Shown: piece after piece, positions 30,848-39,460 of the stretch
Numbering within the stretch: the stretch's first letter is position 1
Layout of the letters: every line of letters begins with the position of its first letter
Assembly (NCBI RefSeq): GCF_000732535.1
Contig: NZ_APNK01000029.1
Location: forward strand, 1-44,589
Reading direction: 5' to 3'
DNA: 44,589 bases
Source: Salinisphaera hydrothermalis C41B8
GTDB taxonomy: Bacteria; Pseudomonadota; Gammaproteobacteria; Nevskiales; Salinisphaeraceae
The notes under the pieces: generated by a model
What the model saw: only the letters and a program-made list of their open reading frames with translations
Databases searched by the model: none
Told to the model about the DNA's origin: nothing
Made by a program: the position numbers and the translations under genes

Positions 30848-31612
30848 ATGAACGCTCTCGATCGCCGTCAGCGCATACTCGAATGGCTGCGCCTGAAGCG
30901 CCGGGTCACCGTGGCCTGGTTGGCGGAGCAGACCGGCGCGTCACTGGAGACGATCCGGCGCGATCTCGCCGGGCTCGCCAGTGAAGGTCTGGTCGAGAAA
31001 TTCCATGGCGGTGCCGCTATACCGGGCAACCCGGCCTACGAGAATGCGTTCGCGACCCGGATGTACGAACAGGTCGAAGCCAAGACGGCGGTCGCCGAGA
31101 CCGCGGCGGCGCTGTTCGCGCCCGGCGACAGCCTGTTCGTCGATACCGGCACCACCACGCTGCTGTTCGCGCGGGCGCTGGCCGGCCAGCGCGGGCTGAC
31201 CGTGATTACCAACTGCGTGCGGATCGCGCAGGCGCTCGGCGAGTCCGAGAATCGGGTATTCCTTATCGGCGGCGAATACGAGCCGGACGCCCAGGAGGCC
31301 GTCGGCACCTTTGCCCAGGATCAGATCGCCCGGTTCAATGCGGCGCATGTGGTGATCACCGCCGGCGCGCTGGATGTGGGCGGCGTAATGGATTTCTCGC
31401 TCGCCGAAGCCGACGTGGCGCGCGCGATGATCGCCCAGGCCGACACCGTCACCGTGCTGGCCGATGCCAGTAAGCTGGGCCGGCGAGCGTTATTCAAGGT
31501 GATGCCGTTGGCACGCATCGACCGACTCGTGGTCGATGCCGAGCCCGACGCCGAGCTGCGCGAGGCGCTCGATGAAGCGGGCGTGGCGCTCTACATCGCC
31601 GGCGCGGCGTAG
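30848..31612 (+). CDS. DeoR/GlpR family transcriptional repressor
   Basis: A 254-residue regulator. The N-terminal winged helix-turn-helix (DRRQRILEWL, VAWLAEQTGASLETIRRDL, residues 20-40) is followed by the hinge VEKFHGG and a sugar-phosphate isomerase-like effector domain with VDTGTTTLLFARAL, GGEYEPDAQEA and ADASKLGRRALFKV. DeoR-type repressors sense a phosphorylated sugar or polyol. The next genes encode a GlpA-like dehydrogenase and an FGGY kinase, so glycerol-3-phosphate or a related phosphate is the likely inducer. It is followed by 226 bp holding probable operator and promoter elements for the operon. Confidence 0.92.
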   Translation: MNALDRRQRILEWLRLKRRVTVAWLAEQTGASLETIRRDLAGLASEGLVEKFHGGAAIPGNPAYENAFATRMYEQVEAKTAVAETAAALFAPGDSLFVDTGTTTLLFARALAGQRGLTVITNCVRIAQALGESENRVFLIGGEYEPDAQEAVGTFAQDQIARFNAAHVVITAGALDVGGVMDFSLAEADVARAMIAQADTVTVLADASKLGRRALFKVMPLARIDRLVVDAEPDAELREALDEAGVALYIAGAA

Positions 31613-31789
31613 CCCGAGCCCGCTCGCCCGAGGGTCGTCATTCGACGATCTTGCTCTACTGCCCTGATTCGAAAGGAATCGCCCGCCCCAGGCGTGCCCG
31701 ATGGCGGGCGGCTGCGTTGCGTCTATTTCCGTGCAGCGCGTGGCGCATGAGCCGCATTTGCGCTTTTTATGTGGTTTTTATGTTTACTC

Positions 31790-31817
31790 GGTGACCGAAT
31801 TGTGAAATAACGGTCAC
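31790..31817 (+). promoter_or_regulatory. Candidate operator upstream of the FAD dehydrogenase operon
   Basis: GGTGACCG (31790-31797) and CGGTCAC (31811-31817) form an inverted pair, and TGTGA/TCACA arms (31801-31818) are nested inside it. They lie 20-50 bp before the start at 31839, in a locally A+T-rich stretch. This would suit a dimeric repressor such as the adjacent DeoR-type protein. Binding is inference. Confidence 0.3.
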
Positions 31818-31838
31818 AAGAGCCACATTGGTTGATGA

Positions 31839-33251
31839 GTGATCGTGGAATCCCGGGGTGAGCGCAGCGAAGGCCTATACGATGTCGCCGTGATCGGCGG
31901 CGGCGTGGTCGGCTGTGCGGTGGCCCGGCGCTTCACGCTCGAAGGCGCCCGCGTCGTCCTGCTCGAAAAAGCGCCCGATATCCTCGCCGGCGCCAGCAAG
32001 GGCAACAGCGCGATCCTGCATACCGGTTTCGACGCGCCCGAGGGCAGTCTGGAGCTGGCCTGCATGCAGGCGGGCTATACCGAATACCGCGCGATTCACG
32101 AATCCCTGAACCTGCCGTTACTGACCACCGGCGCCATTGTGGCGGCCTGGAACGAGCACGACGAAGCCGAGCTCGATGCCATCGTGGCGCGGGCGCATGC
32201 CAACGGCGTGGACAACGTCCGGCGCATCGATCGCGCTGAAGTGCTGGCGCGTGAGCCGCAGCTCAATCCGGCGGTGCGCGGCGGCGTGCTGGTGCCCGAC
32301 GAGCACGTGATCGATCCGTGGTCGGCCCCGTTGGCGTATCTCACTCAGGCCATGGCCAACGGTGCCGAGGTACGGCGCGACTGCGAGGTCACCGGCGGCG
32401 CATTCGACGGCGCGGCCTGGCAGCTCGACACTAGCCGCGGCCGGATCGCCGCGGCGCAAGTCATCAACTGTGCCGGGCTGTATGGCGATGTGGTCGAACA
32501 ACGCCTGCTGGGCGAGGCGCATATGCAGATCCGGCCGCGCAAGGGCCAGTTCGTGGTCTTCGACAAGGCCGCGGCGGCGCTGGTCGATCATATTCTGTTG
32601 CCCGTCCCGCAGCCGCGCACCAAGGGCGTGGTGGTCACGCGTACGGCCTACGGTAACGTCCTGGTCGGCCCGACCGCCGAGGAGCAGGACGATCGCGAGC
32701 ATGCCCGGGTCGATCACGACACCCTCGAGGCGCTGATCGCGGCCGGCGCCGAGCGTCTGCCGGCGCTGGCCGATATGCCGGTGACCGCGGTTTATGCCGG
32801 GCTGCGGCCGGCGACGGAAGACAAGGAATATCGCATTCGTCACGAGCCGGCGCGCCACTGGCTCACGCTCGGCGGCGTTCGCTCGACCGGGCTGACTGCC
32901 GCACTCGGCATTGCCGCCCACGCCTACGCGCTCTATCGCGAGTACGTCGAACACCAGCCGCTGGCATCGCCGGTGACGCCGTGGGTCCCGAACATCGCCG
33001 AGCATCGACCGCGCGACTGGCAGGCCGCCGGTTACGGCGAGATCGTCTGCCACTGTGAACTGGTGACCCGGCGCGAGATCGAGGCCGCGCTGGCTTCGTC
33101 TCTCCCGCCGGGCGATATCGGCGGCCTCAAGCGGCGTACGCGCGCCTGCATGGGGCGCTGCCAGGGTTTCTACTGCGGCGCCCGCGTGGCCCAGATCGCC
33201 GGCGATGCGCTGGCCACGCCGTTGTCGACGGGAGCGGCGCATGAGCACTGA
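31839..33251 (+). CDS. GlpA-like FAD-dependent dehydrogenase with BFD-type iron-sulfur domain
   Basis: A 470-residue flavoprotein. The FAD-binding YDVAVIGGGVVGCAVARRF starts near residue 14, and the DAO-type fold continues through VINCAGLYGDVV and LGGVRSTGLTAALGIA. A C-terminal cysteine module, CHCE (Cys404, Cys406) and MGRCQGFYC (Cys441, Cys446), matches the [2Fe-2S] BFD-like domain of anaerobic glycerol-3-phosphate dehydrogenase subunit A. It probably oxidises glycerol-3-phosphate or a related phosphate. No GlpC-like membrane subunit is nearby. The start is GTG 31839 or GTG 31845; no in-frame ATG precedes the FAD motif. It overlaps the next gene by 11 nt. Confidence 0.85.
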   Translation: MIVESRGERSEGLYDVAVIGGGVVGCAVARRFTLEGARVVLLEKAPDILAGASKGNSAILHTGFDAPEGSLELACMQAGYTEYRAIHESLNLPLLTTGAIVAAWNEHDEAELDAIVARAHANGVDNVRRIDRAEVLAREPQLNPAVRGGVLVPDEHVIDPWSAPLAYLTQAMANGAEVRRDCEVTGGAFDGAAWQLDTSRGRIAAAQVINCAGLYGDVVEQRLLGEAHMQIRPRKGQFVVFDKAAAALVDHILLPVPQPRTKGVVVTRTAYGNVLVGPTAEEQDDREHARVDHDTLEALIAAGAERLPALADMPVTAVYAGLRPATEDKEYRIRHEPARHWLTLGGVRSTGLTAALGIAAHAYALYREYVEHQPLASPVTPWVPNIAEHRPRDWQAAGYGEIVCHCELVTRREIEAALASSLPPGDIGGLKRRTRACMGRCQGFYCGARVAQIAGDALATPLSTGAAHEH

Positions 33252-34476
33252 ACTCGATTGCGACGTGGCGGTGATCGGTGCCGGCCCGGCGGGCCTGGCC
33301 GCGGCCACCGCGTTGCGCCAAGCGGGCGTGAATCGCGTGCTCGTGTTTGAACGCGAGCCCGAAGCCGGCGGCATCCCGCGCCACTGCGCGCACCCCCCGT
33401 ACGGCGTGCGCGAATACGGTCGGCTGATGACCGGGCCGCGTTATGCCCGACGCAACGTCGCGGCGGCCGAAGCCGCCGGGGTGGATATCCGTACGCGACA
33501 TACGGTGGTCGCGCTGCATCCTGGCGGCGGACTCGATCTGGCCACGCCCGACGGCGCGCTGCGCGTCACCGCCCGGCGCGTGCTGCTGACCACCGGCGCG
33601 CGCGAGACGCCGCGCTCGGCCCGGTTGATCTCCGGCGATCGCCCGGTGGGCGTGATCAATACCGCGACTTTGCAATCGGCGCTGTATCTCGAGCATTTCA
33701 AGCCGTTCGAGGCGCCGGTGATCGTCGGTACCGAGCTGGTGAGTCTGTCGGCGGTGATGAGCTGCCGGCGGGCCGGCATTCGTCCGGTCGCGGTGATCGA
33801 GCCCAACCCGCGCCCGACGGCGCGTTGGCCTCTGACGTTGTTTCCGCGCCTGTGCGGTATTCCCGTGCACTTGAATACGACACTCGCCGGCATCGCGGGC
33901 CGCCAGCGCGTCGAAGGCGTCCAACTGGCCGGGCCCGACGGCAGCCTCTCGACGCTCGCCTGCGACGGCGTACTGCTGACCGGCCGCTTCACCAGCGAAT
34001 CGAGCCTGGCGCGGCTGGCGCCGCATCTGGCGGTGGACACTGCGAGCTCGGGGCCCGTCGTGGATCAATACGGGCGCTGCAGCGATCCCGCCTACTACGC
34101 CGCCGGTAATGTTCTGAGGCCGATCGAAACCGCCGGCTGGTCATGGCGCGAAGGGCGGGCCGTGGCTGGCTTCATCGCCGCCGATCTGGCCTATGACTTA
34201 CCGGGGCCCGACGAACTCGTGCCCGTGCGCGTGGCGTCGCCCGTGAAGTACTGCGTGCCGCAACGCCTGGTGCGCAGCGCGCGCCCCGGGCTGGCCGAGT
34301 TGCAGCTGCGGGTGACCGAACCGGTCCGCGGCACGCTGACGGTCTCCGATGGCACCCGGCCGTTATGGCGGGCTTCGGGGGCATTCCTGCCCGAGCGGCG
34401 CATCCGCATACCGCTCGGTGATCCGGCTTTTCTACGCGCGCCGGCGCTCGATATCGGTTTCGAGAGTCCGCCGTAG
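33241..34476 (+). CDS. FAD-dependent pyridine-nucleotide-disulfide-type oxidoreductase
   Basis: A 411-residue flavoprotein. CDVAVIGAGPAGLAAATALR is the FAD site, VIVGTELVSLSAVMSCRRAG the second nucleotide-binding fold, and GRCSDPAYYAAGNVLRP the C-terminal FAD contact. It resembles the partner subunits found beside GlpA/GlpO-like proteins and in HcnB or sarcosine-oxidase-alpha-like complexes, which take electrons from the first flavoprotein. The terminal 90 residues are a divergent small domain without the Cys pairs of DUF1667. The overlap with the preceding gene suggests a heteromeric dehydrogenase. Confidence 0.8.
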   Translation: MSTELDCDVAVIGAGPAGLAAATALRQAGVNRVLVFEREPEAGGIPRHCAHPPYGVREYGRLMTGPRYARRNVAAAEAAGVDIRTRHTVVALHPGGGLDLATPDGALRVTARRVLLTTGARETPRSARLISGDRPVGVINTATLQSALYLEHFKPFEAPVIVGTELVSLSAVMSCRRAGIRPVAVIEPNPRPTARWPLTLFPRLCGIPVHLNTTLAGIAGRQRVEGVQLAGPDGSLSTLACDGVLLTGRFTSESSLARLAPHLAVDTASSGPVVDQYGRCSDPAYYAAGNVLRPIETAGWSWREGRAVAGFIAADLAYDLPGPDELVPVRVASPVKYCVPQRLVRSARPGLAELQLRVTEPVRGTLTVSDGTRPLWRASGAFLPERRIRIPLGDPAFLRAPALDIGFESPP

Positions 34477-34516
34477 CCAGGGCGTTTTCCTTACCTAAAA
34501 TTGCCAGGGGGCAACC

Positions 34517-36040
34517 ATGACCGATCAGAGAGTTTCGAGAGGTTCTGCCGGACCGGGCGCCGACGTCGCCGAATTCGGTTATACCCAGGCCATGCGACGC
34601 GGCACGCGATCCTTTGCTTCGTTCGCGGTCGCCTTTGCTTTCGTGTCCATCGCCACCGGCATTTTTACCACCTACGGGGCGGTACTCCAGTCCTCCGGGC
34701 CGGCCGGCATCTGGACCTGGCCGGTGGCGGTGGTCGGCCAGCTGATGGTCGCGCTGCTGTTCGGTTCGCTCGCCGCGCGTATTCCGGTGACCGGCTATTC
34801 CTATCAATGGGTGTCGCGTCTGGCCAATCCGGTGCTCGGCTGGATCATGGGCTGGATCTCGTTCACCTTCCTGGCGATCGTAGTGGTCGCGGTCGACTAC
34901 ACCATCGCCTCCACCGTGCTGCCGGTGTTGTTGAACTACACCGGCACGCCGGGCAACGCCTGGTGGATCACCGCCGTCGTGCTGGCCGGTCAGGCGCTGC
35001 TGGTGGCGTTCTCGACCCGCTGGACCGAACGGGTGAACAATGTCGCGGTGACCGCCGAGCTGGTCGGCATGCTGTTGCTGGTGGTGCTGTTGCTGGTCGT
35101 GGGGGCGATCATGCGCGGGCTGGATTTCTCGAATCTGGTATCCACCGGATCGATCAGCCACGAGGGGTATTTCAGCTTCGGTAGCCTGCTCCATGTCGGT
35201 CCCTGGATGATGGGCACGCTGCTCGGCTCGTTCACCATCGTGGGTTTCGAGTCGGCCGCCAATCTGGCCGAAGAGACCGAGCAGCCGGCGCGGGTGGTGC
35301 CGCGAGCCATGGCGCAGGCGGTGATTGCCTCGGGTGTACTGGGCTTTGCCTTCCTGGTCGCGGTCACGCTGCTGGCGGGCGATCCGGTGGCGCTGGCCCA
35401 GTCGGCCACGCCGATCGCGGACGTGATCGCGCGCGTGCTCGGCCCGGTCGTCGGCACCGCGCTGCTGATCATGGTGGTGGTGGCCATCTTTGCTTGTGGC
35501 ATGGTGATTCTCATGACCGGTGTGCGCCTGGTCTGGGCGATGTCGCGCGACGCCCGGTTCCCGGGCCATGCCTTGTGGTCGCGCATCTCGCCGCGCTTCG
35601 GCACGCCGTTGGCGGCCACCGGGCTGGTGTTCGTGCTCGGCGAACTGCTGCTGGCGATCTTTGCGTTCCAGACCGATGCGCTGTTCGCGTTGTTCTCGGC
35701 GGCCACGCTGCTGCCGTCGGTGATTTATGCGGCCACCGTGCTGCTGTATATCGTCAAGCGCCGCGATCTGCCGCCCAGCAAAGGGTTTACGCTCGGGCGC
35801 TTCGAGGTGCCGGTGATCGTGCTGGCTTCGATCTGGTTGGTCTTCGAACTGCTCATCTTCCGGGATGTCGTCTTTTTGAGCTCCTGGGTGTATGTCGCGA
35901 TCATGGTGGCCATCGGCGCGGTGTATCTCGGCTGGCTGCTGGCGCGCCGCGGTGGCACGGCCGGCCTGGCCATGCCGGATATGCATTCCGTGGACGCCGA
36001 GCTGGAGGCCGATGCCGCCAAGGCCGGGGCCGGGGTATGA
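34517..36040 (+). CDS. APC superfamily amino acid/polyamine permease
   Basis: A 507-residue permease with about 12 helices. The N-terminal AVAFAFVSIATGIFTTYG and the segments ARIPVTGYSYQWVSRLANP, IVGFESAANLAEETEQPARV and VRLVWAMSRDARFPG are typical of the amino acid permease family (proton or exchange coupled). The acidic C-terminus (SVDAELEADAAKAG) is cytoplasmic. AGGGGG precedes the ATG by about 6 nt. It overlaps the kinase gene (ATGA), so it should import the operon's substrate. That is odd, since glycerol kinases usually pair with facilitators or sugar transporters. Confidence 0.9.
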   Translation: MTDQRVSRGSAGPGADVAEFGYTQAMRRGTRSFASFAVAFAFVSIATGIFTTYGAVLQSSGPAGIWTWPVAVVGQLMVALLFGSLAARIPVTGYSYQWVSRLANPVLGWIMGWISFTFLAIVVVAVDYTIASTVLPVLLNYTGTPGNAWWITAVVLAGQALLVAFSTRWTERVNNVAVTAELVGMLLLVVLLLVVGAIMRGLDFSNLVSTGSISHEGYFSFGSLLHVGPWMMGTLLGSFTIVGFESAANLAEETEQPARVVPRAMAQAVIASGVLGFAFLVAVTLLAGDPVALAQSATPIADVIARVLGPVVGTALLIMVVVAIFACGMVILMTGVRLVWAMSRDARFPGHALWSRISPRFGTPLAATGLVFVLGELLLAIFAFQTDALFALFSAATLLPSVIYAATVLLYIVKRRDLPPSKGFTLGRFEVPVIVLASIWLVFELLIFRDVVFLSSWVYVAIMVAIGAVYLGWLLARRGGTAGLAMPDMHSVDAELEADAAKAGAGV

Positions 36041-37449
36041 CGCGGGTTCTCGCCATCGATCAGGGCACCTCCGGCACCAAGGCGGTCGTTGTCGACGACG
36101 ACGGCCGGATCTGCGGGTTGGCCGAACAGCCGGTCACGCCCGATTATCGTGCCGAGGGCATAGTGGAGCAGGATCCGCAGGCCCTGCTGGATTCGGTACT
36201 CGCGGCCGGTCGGGCCGCTCTGGCCGAGGCCGGTGTCGACGTCGATATCGTCACGCTGGCCAACCAGGGCGAGACGGTTCTGGCCTGGGACCCGGATACC
36301 GGTGCGCCGCTGTCGAAGATGATCGTCTGGCAGGATCGACGCGCCGAGGACATCTGTCGCGAGCTGGCCGCTCACGCCGAGCGGCTGGCCGACAAGACCG
36401 GGCTGGTGCTCGATCCTTATTTCTCGGCGCCGAAGATGGCCTGGCTGCGGCGACACGTGACCCGCGAGGGCGTGGTCACGACCTCCGACAGCTGGCTGAT
36501 TCATCAGCTCACGGGCGCGTTCGTCACCGACGTCACCACGGCCAGCCGATCGGCGATCTGTGGTCTGGACGATCTGGCCTGGGATCGCGAACTGCTGGAC
36601 CGGTTCGGTCTGGCCGATGAACGCTTGCCGGAAATCGTGGCCTGCGACGAAATCGTGGGCCTGACCCATGCCTTCGGAGGGTCGGTGCCGGTCGGTGGCC
36701 TGGTGGTGGACCAGCAGGCCGCGCTCGTCGGCGAGAACTGCCTGGTGCCGGGCGAGGCCAAATGCACGTTCGGCACCGGCGCCTTCGTGCTCGCCAATAT
36801 CGGTGAGACACCGACGCGGTCGACGCGCGGGCTGACGACATCGGCCGCCTGGCGCGTACGTGATCGCAACCAGTACTGCGTGGACGGCCAGGTCTATACC
36901 GCGGCCTCGGCCGTTCGCTGGCTCGCGGAACTGGGCTGGATCGATACGGCCGCGGACCTGGATCAAGCCGCGGCCGAAACTTCGCAGGGCGCGTTCTGCG
37001 TGCCAGCCTTCGCCGGTCTGGCCGCGCCCTGGTGGCGGCCCGAAGCGCGCGCCCGGTTCACGGGCATGAGCCTCGCCACCAAGCCGGGTCATCTGGTGCT
37101 GGCGGTACTGGAAGGCATCGCGGCTCAGGTCGCCGAGCTGACCGATCTCATCGGCACGGATGCAGGCCAACCCCTCGAGCGGTTACGGGTCGACGGCGGG
37201 CTCACCCAGTCGCAGCGGCTCATGCAGGCGGTAGCGGATCTCACCCAGATACCGCTCGACGTGTATCCGCACGCCCACGCAACGCCGATGGGCGCGGCCG
37301 CGCTGGCGCGTATGGCGCTCGACCCGCACGACGAAACACGGCTGGTCGATACCGTCATCGACTGGCAGCCGAGCGCGGTATACGAGCCGGGCTGGTCGGC
37401 CGATCGCGCCGCCGCGTTCCGCGACGACTGGCGGGCGCAAATCGGCTGA
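36037..37449 (+). CDS. FGGY family carbohydrate kinase, glycerol kinase-like
   Basis: A 470-residue kinase. The ATP-grip MTRVLAIDQGTSGTKAVVVD opens the protein, followed by LANQGETVLAW, IVWQDRRAEDIC, FSAPKMAWL, TFGTGAFVLANIG, the FAGLAAPWWRPEAR loop, and LRVDGGLTQSQ with the catalytic Asp region. These are glycerol-kinase-like, but the protein is shorter than GlpK (about 500 residues). GlpK residues that contact glycerol are only partly visible, so another polyol or amino-alcohol is possible. ATG 36037 overlaps the permease stop. Convergent with the acyl-AMP ligase, 21 bp apart. Confidence 0.88.
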   Translation: MTRVLAIDQGTSGTKAVVVDDDGRICGLAEQPVTPDYRAEGIVEQDPQALLDSVLAAGRAALAEAGVDVDIVTLANQGETVLAWDPDTGAPLSKMIVWQDRRAEDICRELAAHAERLADKTGLVLDPYFSAPKMAWLRRHVTREGVVTTSDSWLIHQLTGAFVTDVTTASRSAICGLDDLAWDRELLDRFGLADERLPEIVACDEIVGLTHAFGGSVPVGGLVVDQQAALVGENCLVPGEAKCTFGTGAFVLANIGETPTRSTRGLTTSAAWRVRDRNQYCVDGQVYTAASAVRWLAELGWIDTAADLDQAAAETSQGAFCVPAFAGLAAPWWRPEARARFTGMSLATKPGHLVLAVLEGIAAQVAELTDLIGTDAGQPLERLRVDGGLTQSQRLMQAVADLTQIPLDVYPHAHATPMGAAALARMALDPHDETRLVDTVIDWQPSAVYEPGWSADRAAAFRDDWRAQIG

Positions 37450-37470
37450 TCCCGCCCGCCGCCATGGGCC

Positions 37471-39435
37471 TCAGGCAGCCGTTTCGCTCTCCAGGAAAGC
37501 GGCCAGATCGTTGATCGTCGGGTAGTCGAATAGATCGTTGATTTCGATGGTGTCCGGCCAGCGGGCTTCGATGCCTTCGTGGATCTGGGCTAGTTCCAGC
37601 GACGACAGGCCGATCTCGAACAGATCGTCGTCCACGCCGATTTTCTTGTCCGGGGCGACCTCGTCGCAGATCGCCTTGAGTTCATCGGCGATTCCGGCGT
37701 TGGTTGTGGCGGTCGGGGCTGCGTCGGCCGGGCGCATCAGCGCGGCCAACTCGGCGATCACGTCGTCGAACGCGCCGGCAGCGTAATCGCGGGCCAGGGC
37801 GGCGCGCTGCAGCTTGCCACTGGTGGTCTTGGGAATCTGGCGCACCGGCACGACGTGATCCACCGCCAGCCCTGTGCCCTGGTTCACACGATGCGCGACA
37901 TCGCGCGCGATGGGCACGAAATCCTCGGTATGGCCGCGAAAGACGACGAAGAACACCAGTTCGTCGGCATCGGCGCCGGGCGCGCGCACGCCGGCGGCCG
38001 CGATCTTGTTCAGATCCACGCCCTCGGCGGCCTGGGCCACGGCCTCCAGGTCCTGCGGATAATGATTGGCGCCGTTGATGAAGATGATGTCCTTCGCGCG
38101 CCCGGCAATGAACAGATCGCCGTCGTGGACAAAGCCGAGGTCGCCGGTGTCCAGCCAGCCGTCGCCGACCTGCGCGGCCGCGTTGGCGTCGTCGTTGGCG
38201 TAGTAGCCGGCGGTGACGTTGGGCCCCTTGATCCAGACTCGGCCGACCGTGTCCTCGCCCAGCGCCTGGCCGTCGCCGTCGGCGATGCGCAGATCGGCAC
38301 CGGCCACCGGCGAACCCAGGTCGACCAGTTCGATGGCGTTATCCGAATCGTCGAATCGGACCGGATCGCCGATGCCCAGTTCGCCGCGGGCGACGCGGAT
38401 GGTCGACAGACCCGCGCCGGCGGGCGGGAAGGTCGCGGCCAGACTGGCCTCGGCCAGGCCGTAGACACAGAACATGACGTTCGGCGACAGGCCGACCGGC
38501 GCCAGGGTTTCCAGGAATTCACGTGCCAGCGGCGCGGCGATCGGCTCGGCGCCGTTGTAGATCAGGCGCACGCGCGACAGATCGATGTCCGGCAGGCCCT
38601 TGGCGCCGATCGCGCGCAGCGTGTGGCGATAGCCGAAGTTGGGCGAACACAGCAGCGTCGCGTTCTTTTCAGCCGCCTTGTCCAGCCACAGCATCGGGCG
38701 CCGGGCGAACAGATCGGTGGCCATCAGGTGATGGTTGAAGGCGTGGGTGAGCAGCGTCAGATGGAAGCCGATCAGCCCCATGTCGTGGGTCAGCGGCATC
38801 CACGACAACGCGATTTCGTGCGCGCCGAACCGCGAGCCTTCCGTGATGGCCGCGATGTTGGCCAACACGTTGGCATGCGTGAGCACCACGCCTTTCGGGT
38901 CGCCCGTCGAGCCGGAGGAAAACTGGATGAAAGCGGTCTGATCGGGCGTGATCGCGGCGCGCTCGGCGGCCTGCTCCACGGCCGGCGGCTCGTCCGATAG
39001 CGCGTTTTCGGCCAGGCGTTCGCCGGCGGCGGCTTCGTTGCTGTGCTCGAAATAGCCGAGGATGCGTTCCATGTGGCGTGCGTCGGTGACCACGCGCGGC
39101 TCGCCCATATGCGCCCAGACTTTCGCCAGCTTGGCCAGATGCGCGTCGGTCGCGCCCGCAGCGACCGGCACCGGCGTCAGGCCGCCGTAGATCGCGGCCC
39201 AGTAGAACTGCAGGAAGCGCAGGTTGTCCGGGATGTAGAGCAACAGGGCATCGCCCGGTTGCGCGCCCTCGGCCTGCAGTACCGCCAGCATGCGCAGCGC
39301 GGCGCGCTTGAGCAGCCGATAGCTCAGGCGGCGCTCGTCGTTGGCGCCGTCGATGAAGCCGATCTCGCCGTCGGTCTCGGCCGCGGCGTCGAGCGCGTCG
39401 GCCAGCGTGTTGAACGAAGTCATAACGTTGGTCAT
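37471..39435 (-). CDS. Fatty acyl-AMP ligase with C-terminal acyl carrier domain
   Basis: A 654-residue protein. The adenylating domain runs from about residue 15 to 560, with the ATP motif FIQFSSGSTGDPKGVVLTH, SWMPLTHDMGLIGFHL, YGLAEASLAATFPPAG, DTGDLGFV and the late Lys motif KTTSGKLQR. The carrier domain has the phosphopantetheine Ser612 in FEIGLSSLELAQ, near the C-terminus. The SWMPLTHDMGLIG stretch resembles fatty acyl-AMP ligases that load carrier proteins rather than CoA. It probably activates a fatty acid and transfers it to its own carrier. M1 and M5 are both possible starts. The P450 gene lies 25 nt upstream, so the two likely form an operon. Confidence 0.88.
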   Translation of the reverse strand: MTNVMTSFNTLADALDAAAETDGEIGFIDGANDERRLSYRLLKRAALRMLAVLQAEGAQPGDALLLYIPDNLRFLQFYWAAIYGGLTPVPVAAGATDAHLAKLAKVWAHMGEPRVVTDARHMERILGYFEHSNEAAAGERLAENALSDEPPAVEQAAERAAITPDQTAFIQFSSGSTGDPKGVVLTHANVLANIAAITEGSRFGAHEIALSWMPLTHDMGLIGFHLTLLTHAFNHHLMATDLFARRPMLWLDKAAEKNATLLCSPNFGYRHTLRAIGAKGLPDIDLSRVRLIYNGAEPIAAPLAREFLETLAPVGLSPNVMFCVYGLAEASLAATFPPAGAGLSTIRVARGELGIGDPVRFDDSDNAIELVDLGSPVAGADLRIADGDGQALGEDTVGRVWIKGPNVTAGYYANDDANAAAQVGDGWLDTGDLGFVHDGDLFIAGRAKDIIFINGANHYPQDLEAVAQAAEGVDLNKIAAAGVRAPGADADELVFFVVFRGHTEDFVPIARDVAHRVNQGTGLAVDHVVPVRQIPKTTSGKLQRAALARDYAAGAFDDVIAELAALMRPADAAPTATTNAGIADELKAICDEVAPDKKIGVDDDLFEIGLSSLELAQIHEGIEARWPDTIEINDLFDYPTINDLAAFLESETAA

Positions 39436-39460
39436 TCGCGTCGCGGGAGCGACGATTGGG

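Noticed and set aside
31801-31818. CRP-binding site (TGTGA ... TCACA)
   Set aside because: The two arms are separated by 8 nt instead of the 6 nt of the CRP consensus. I kept it only as part of a possible DeoR-type operator.
34172-35986. Long minus-strand open frame opposite the APC permease, rich in Gln, Arg and His
   Set aside because: The permease helices and motifs on the plus strand are clear. The antisense product is low-complexity and has no family features.
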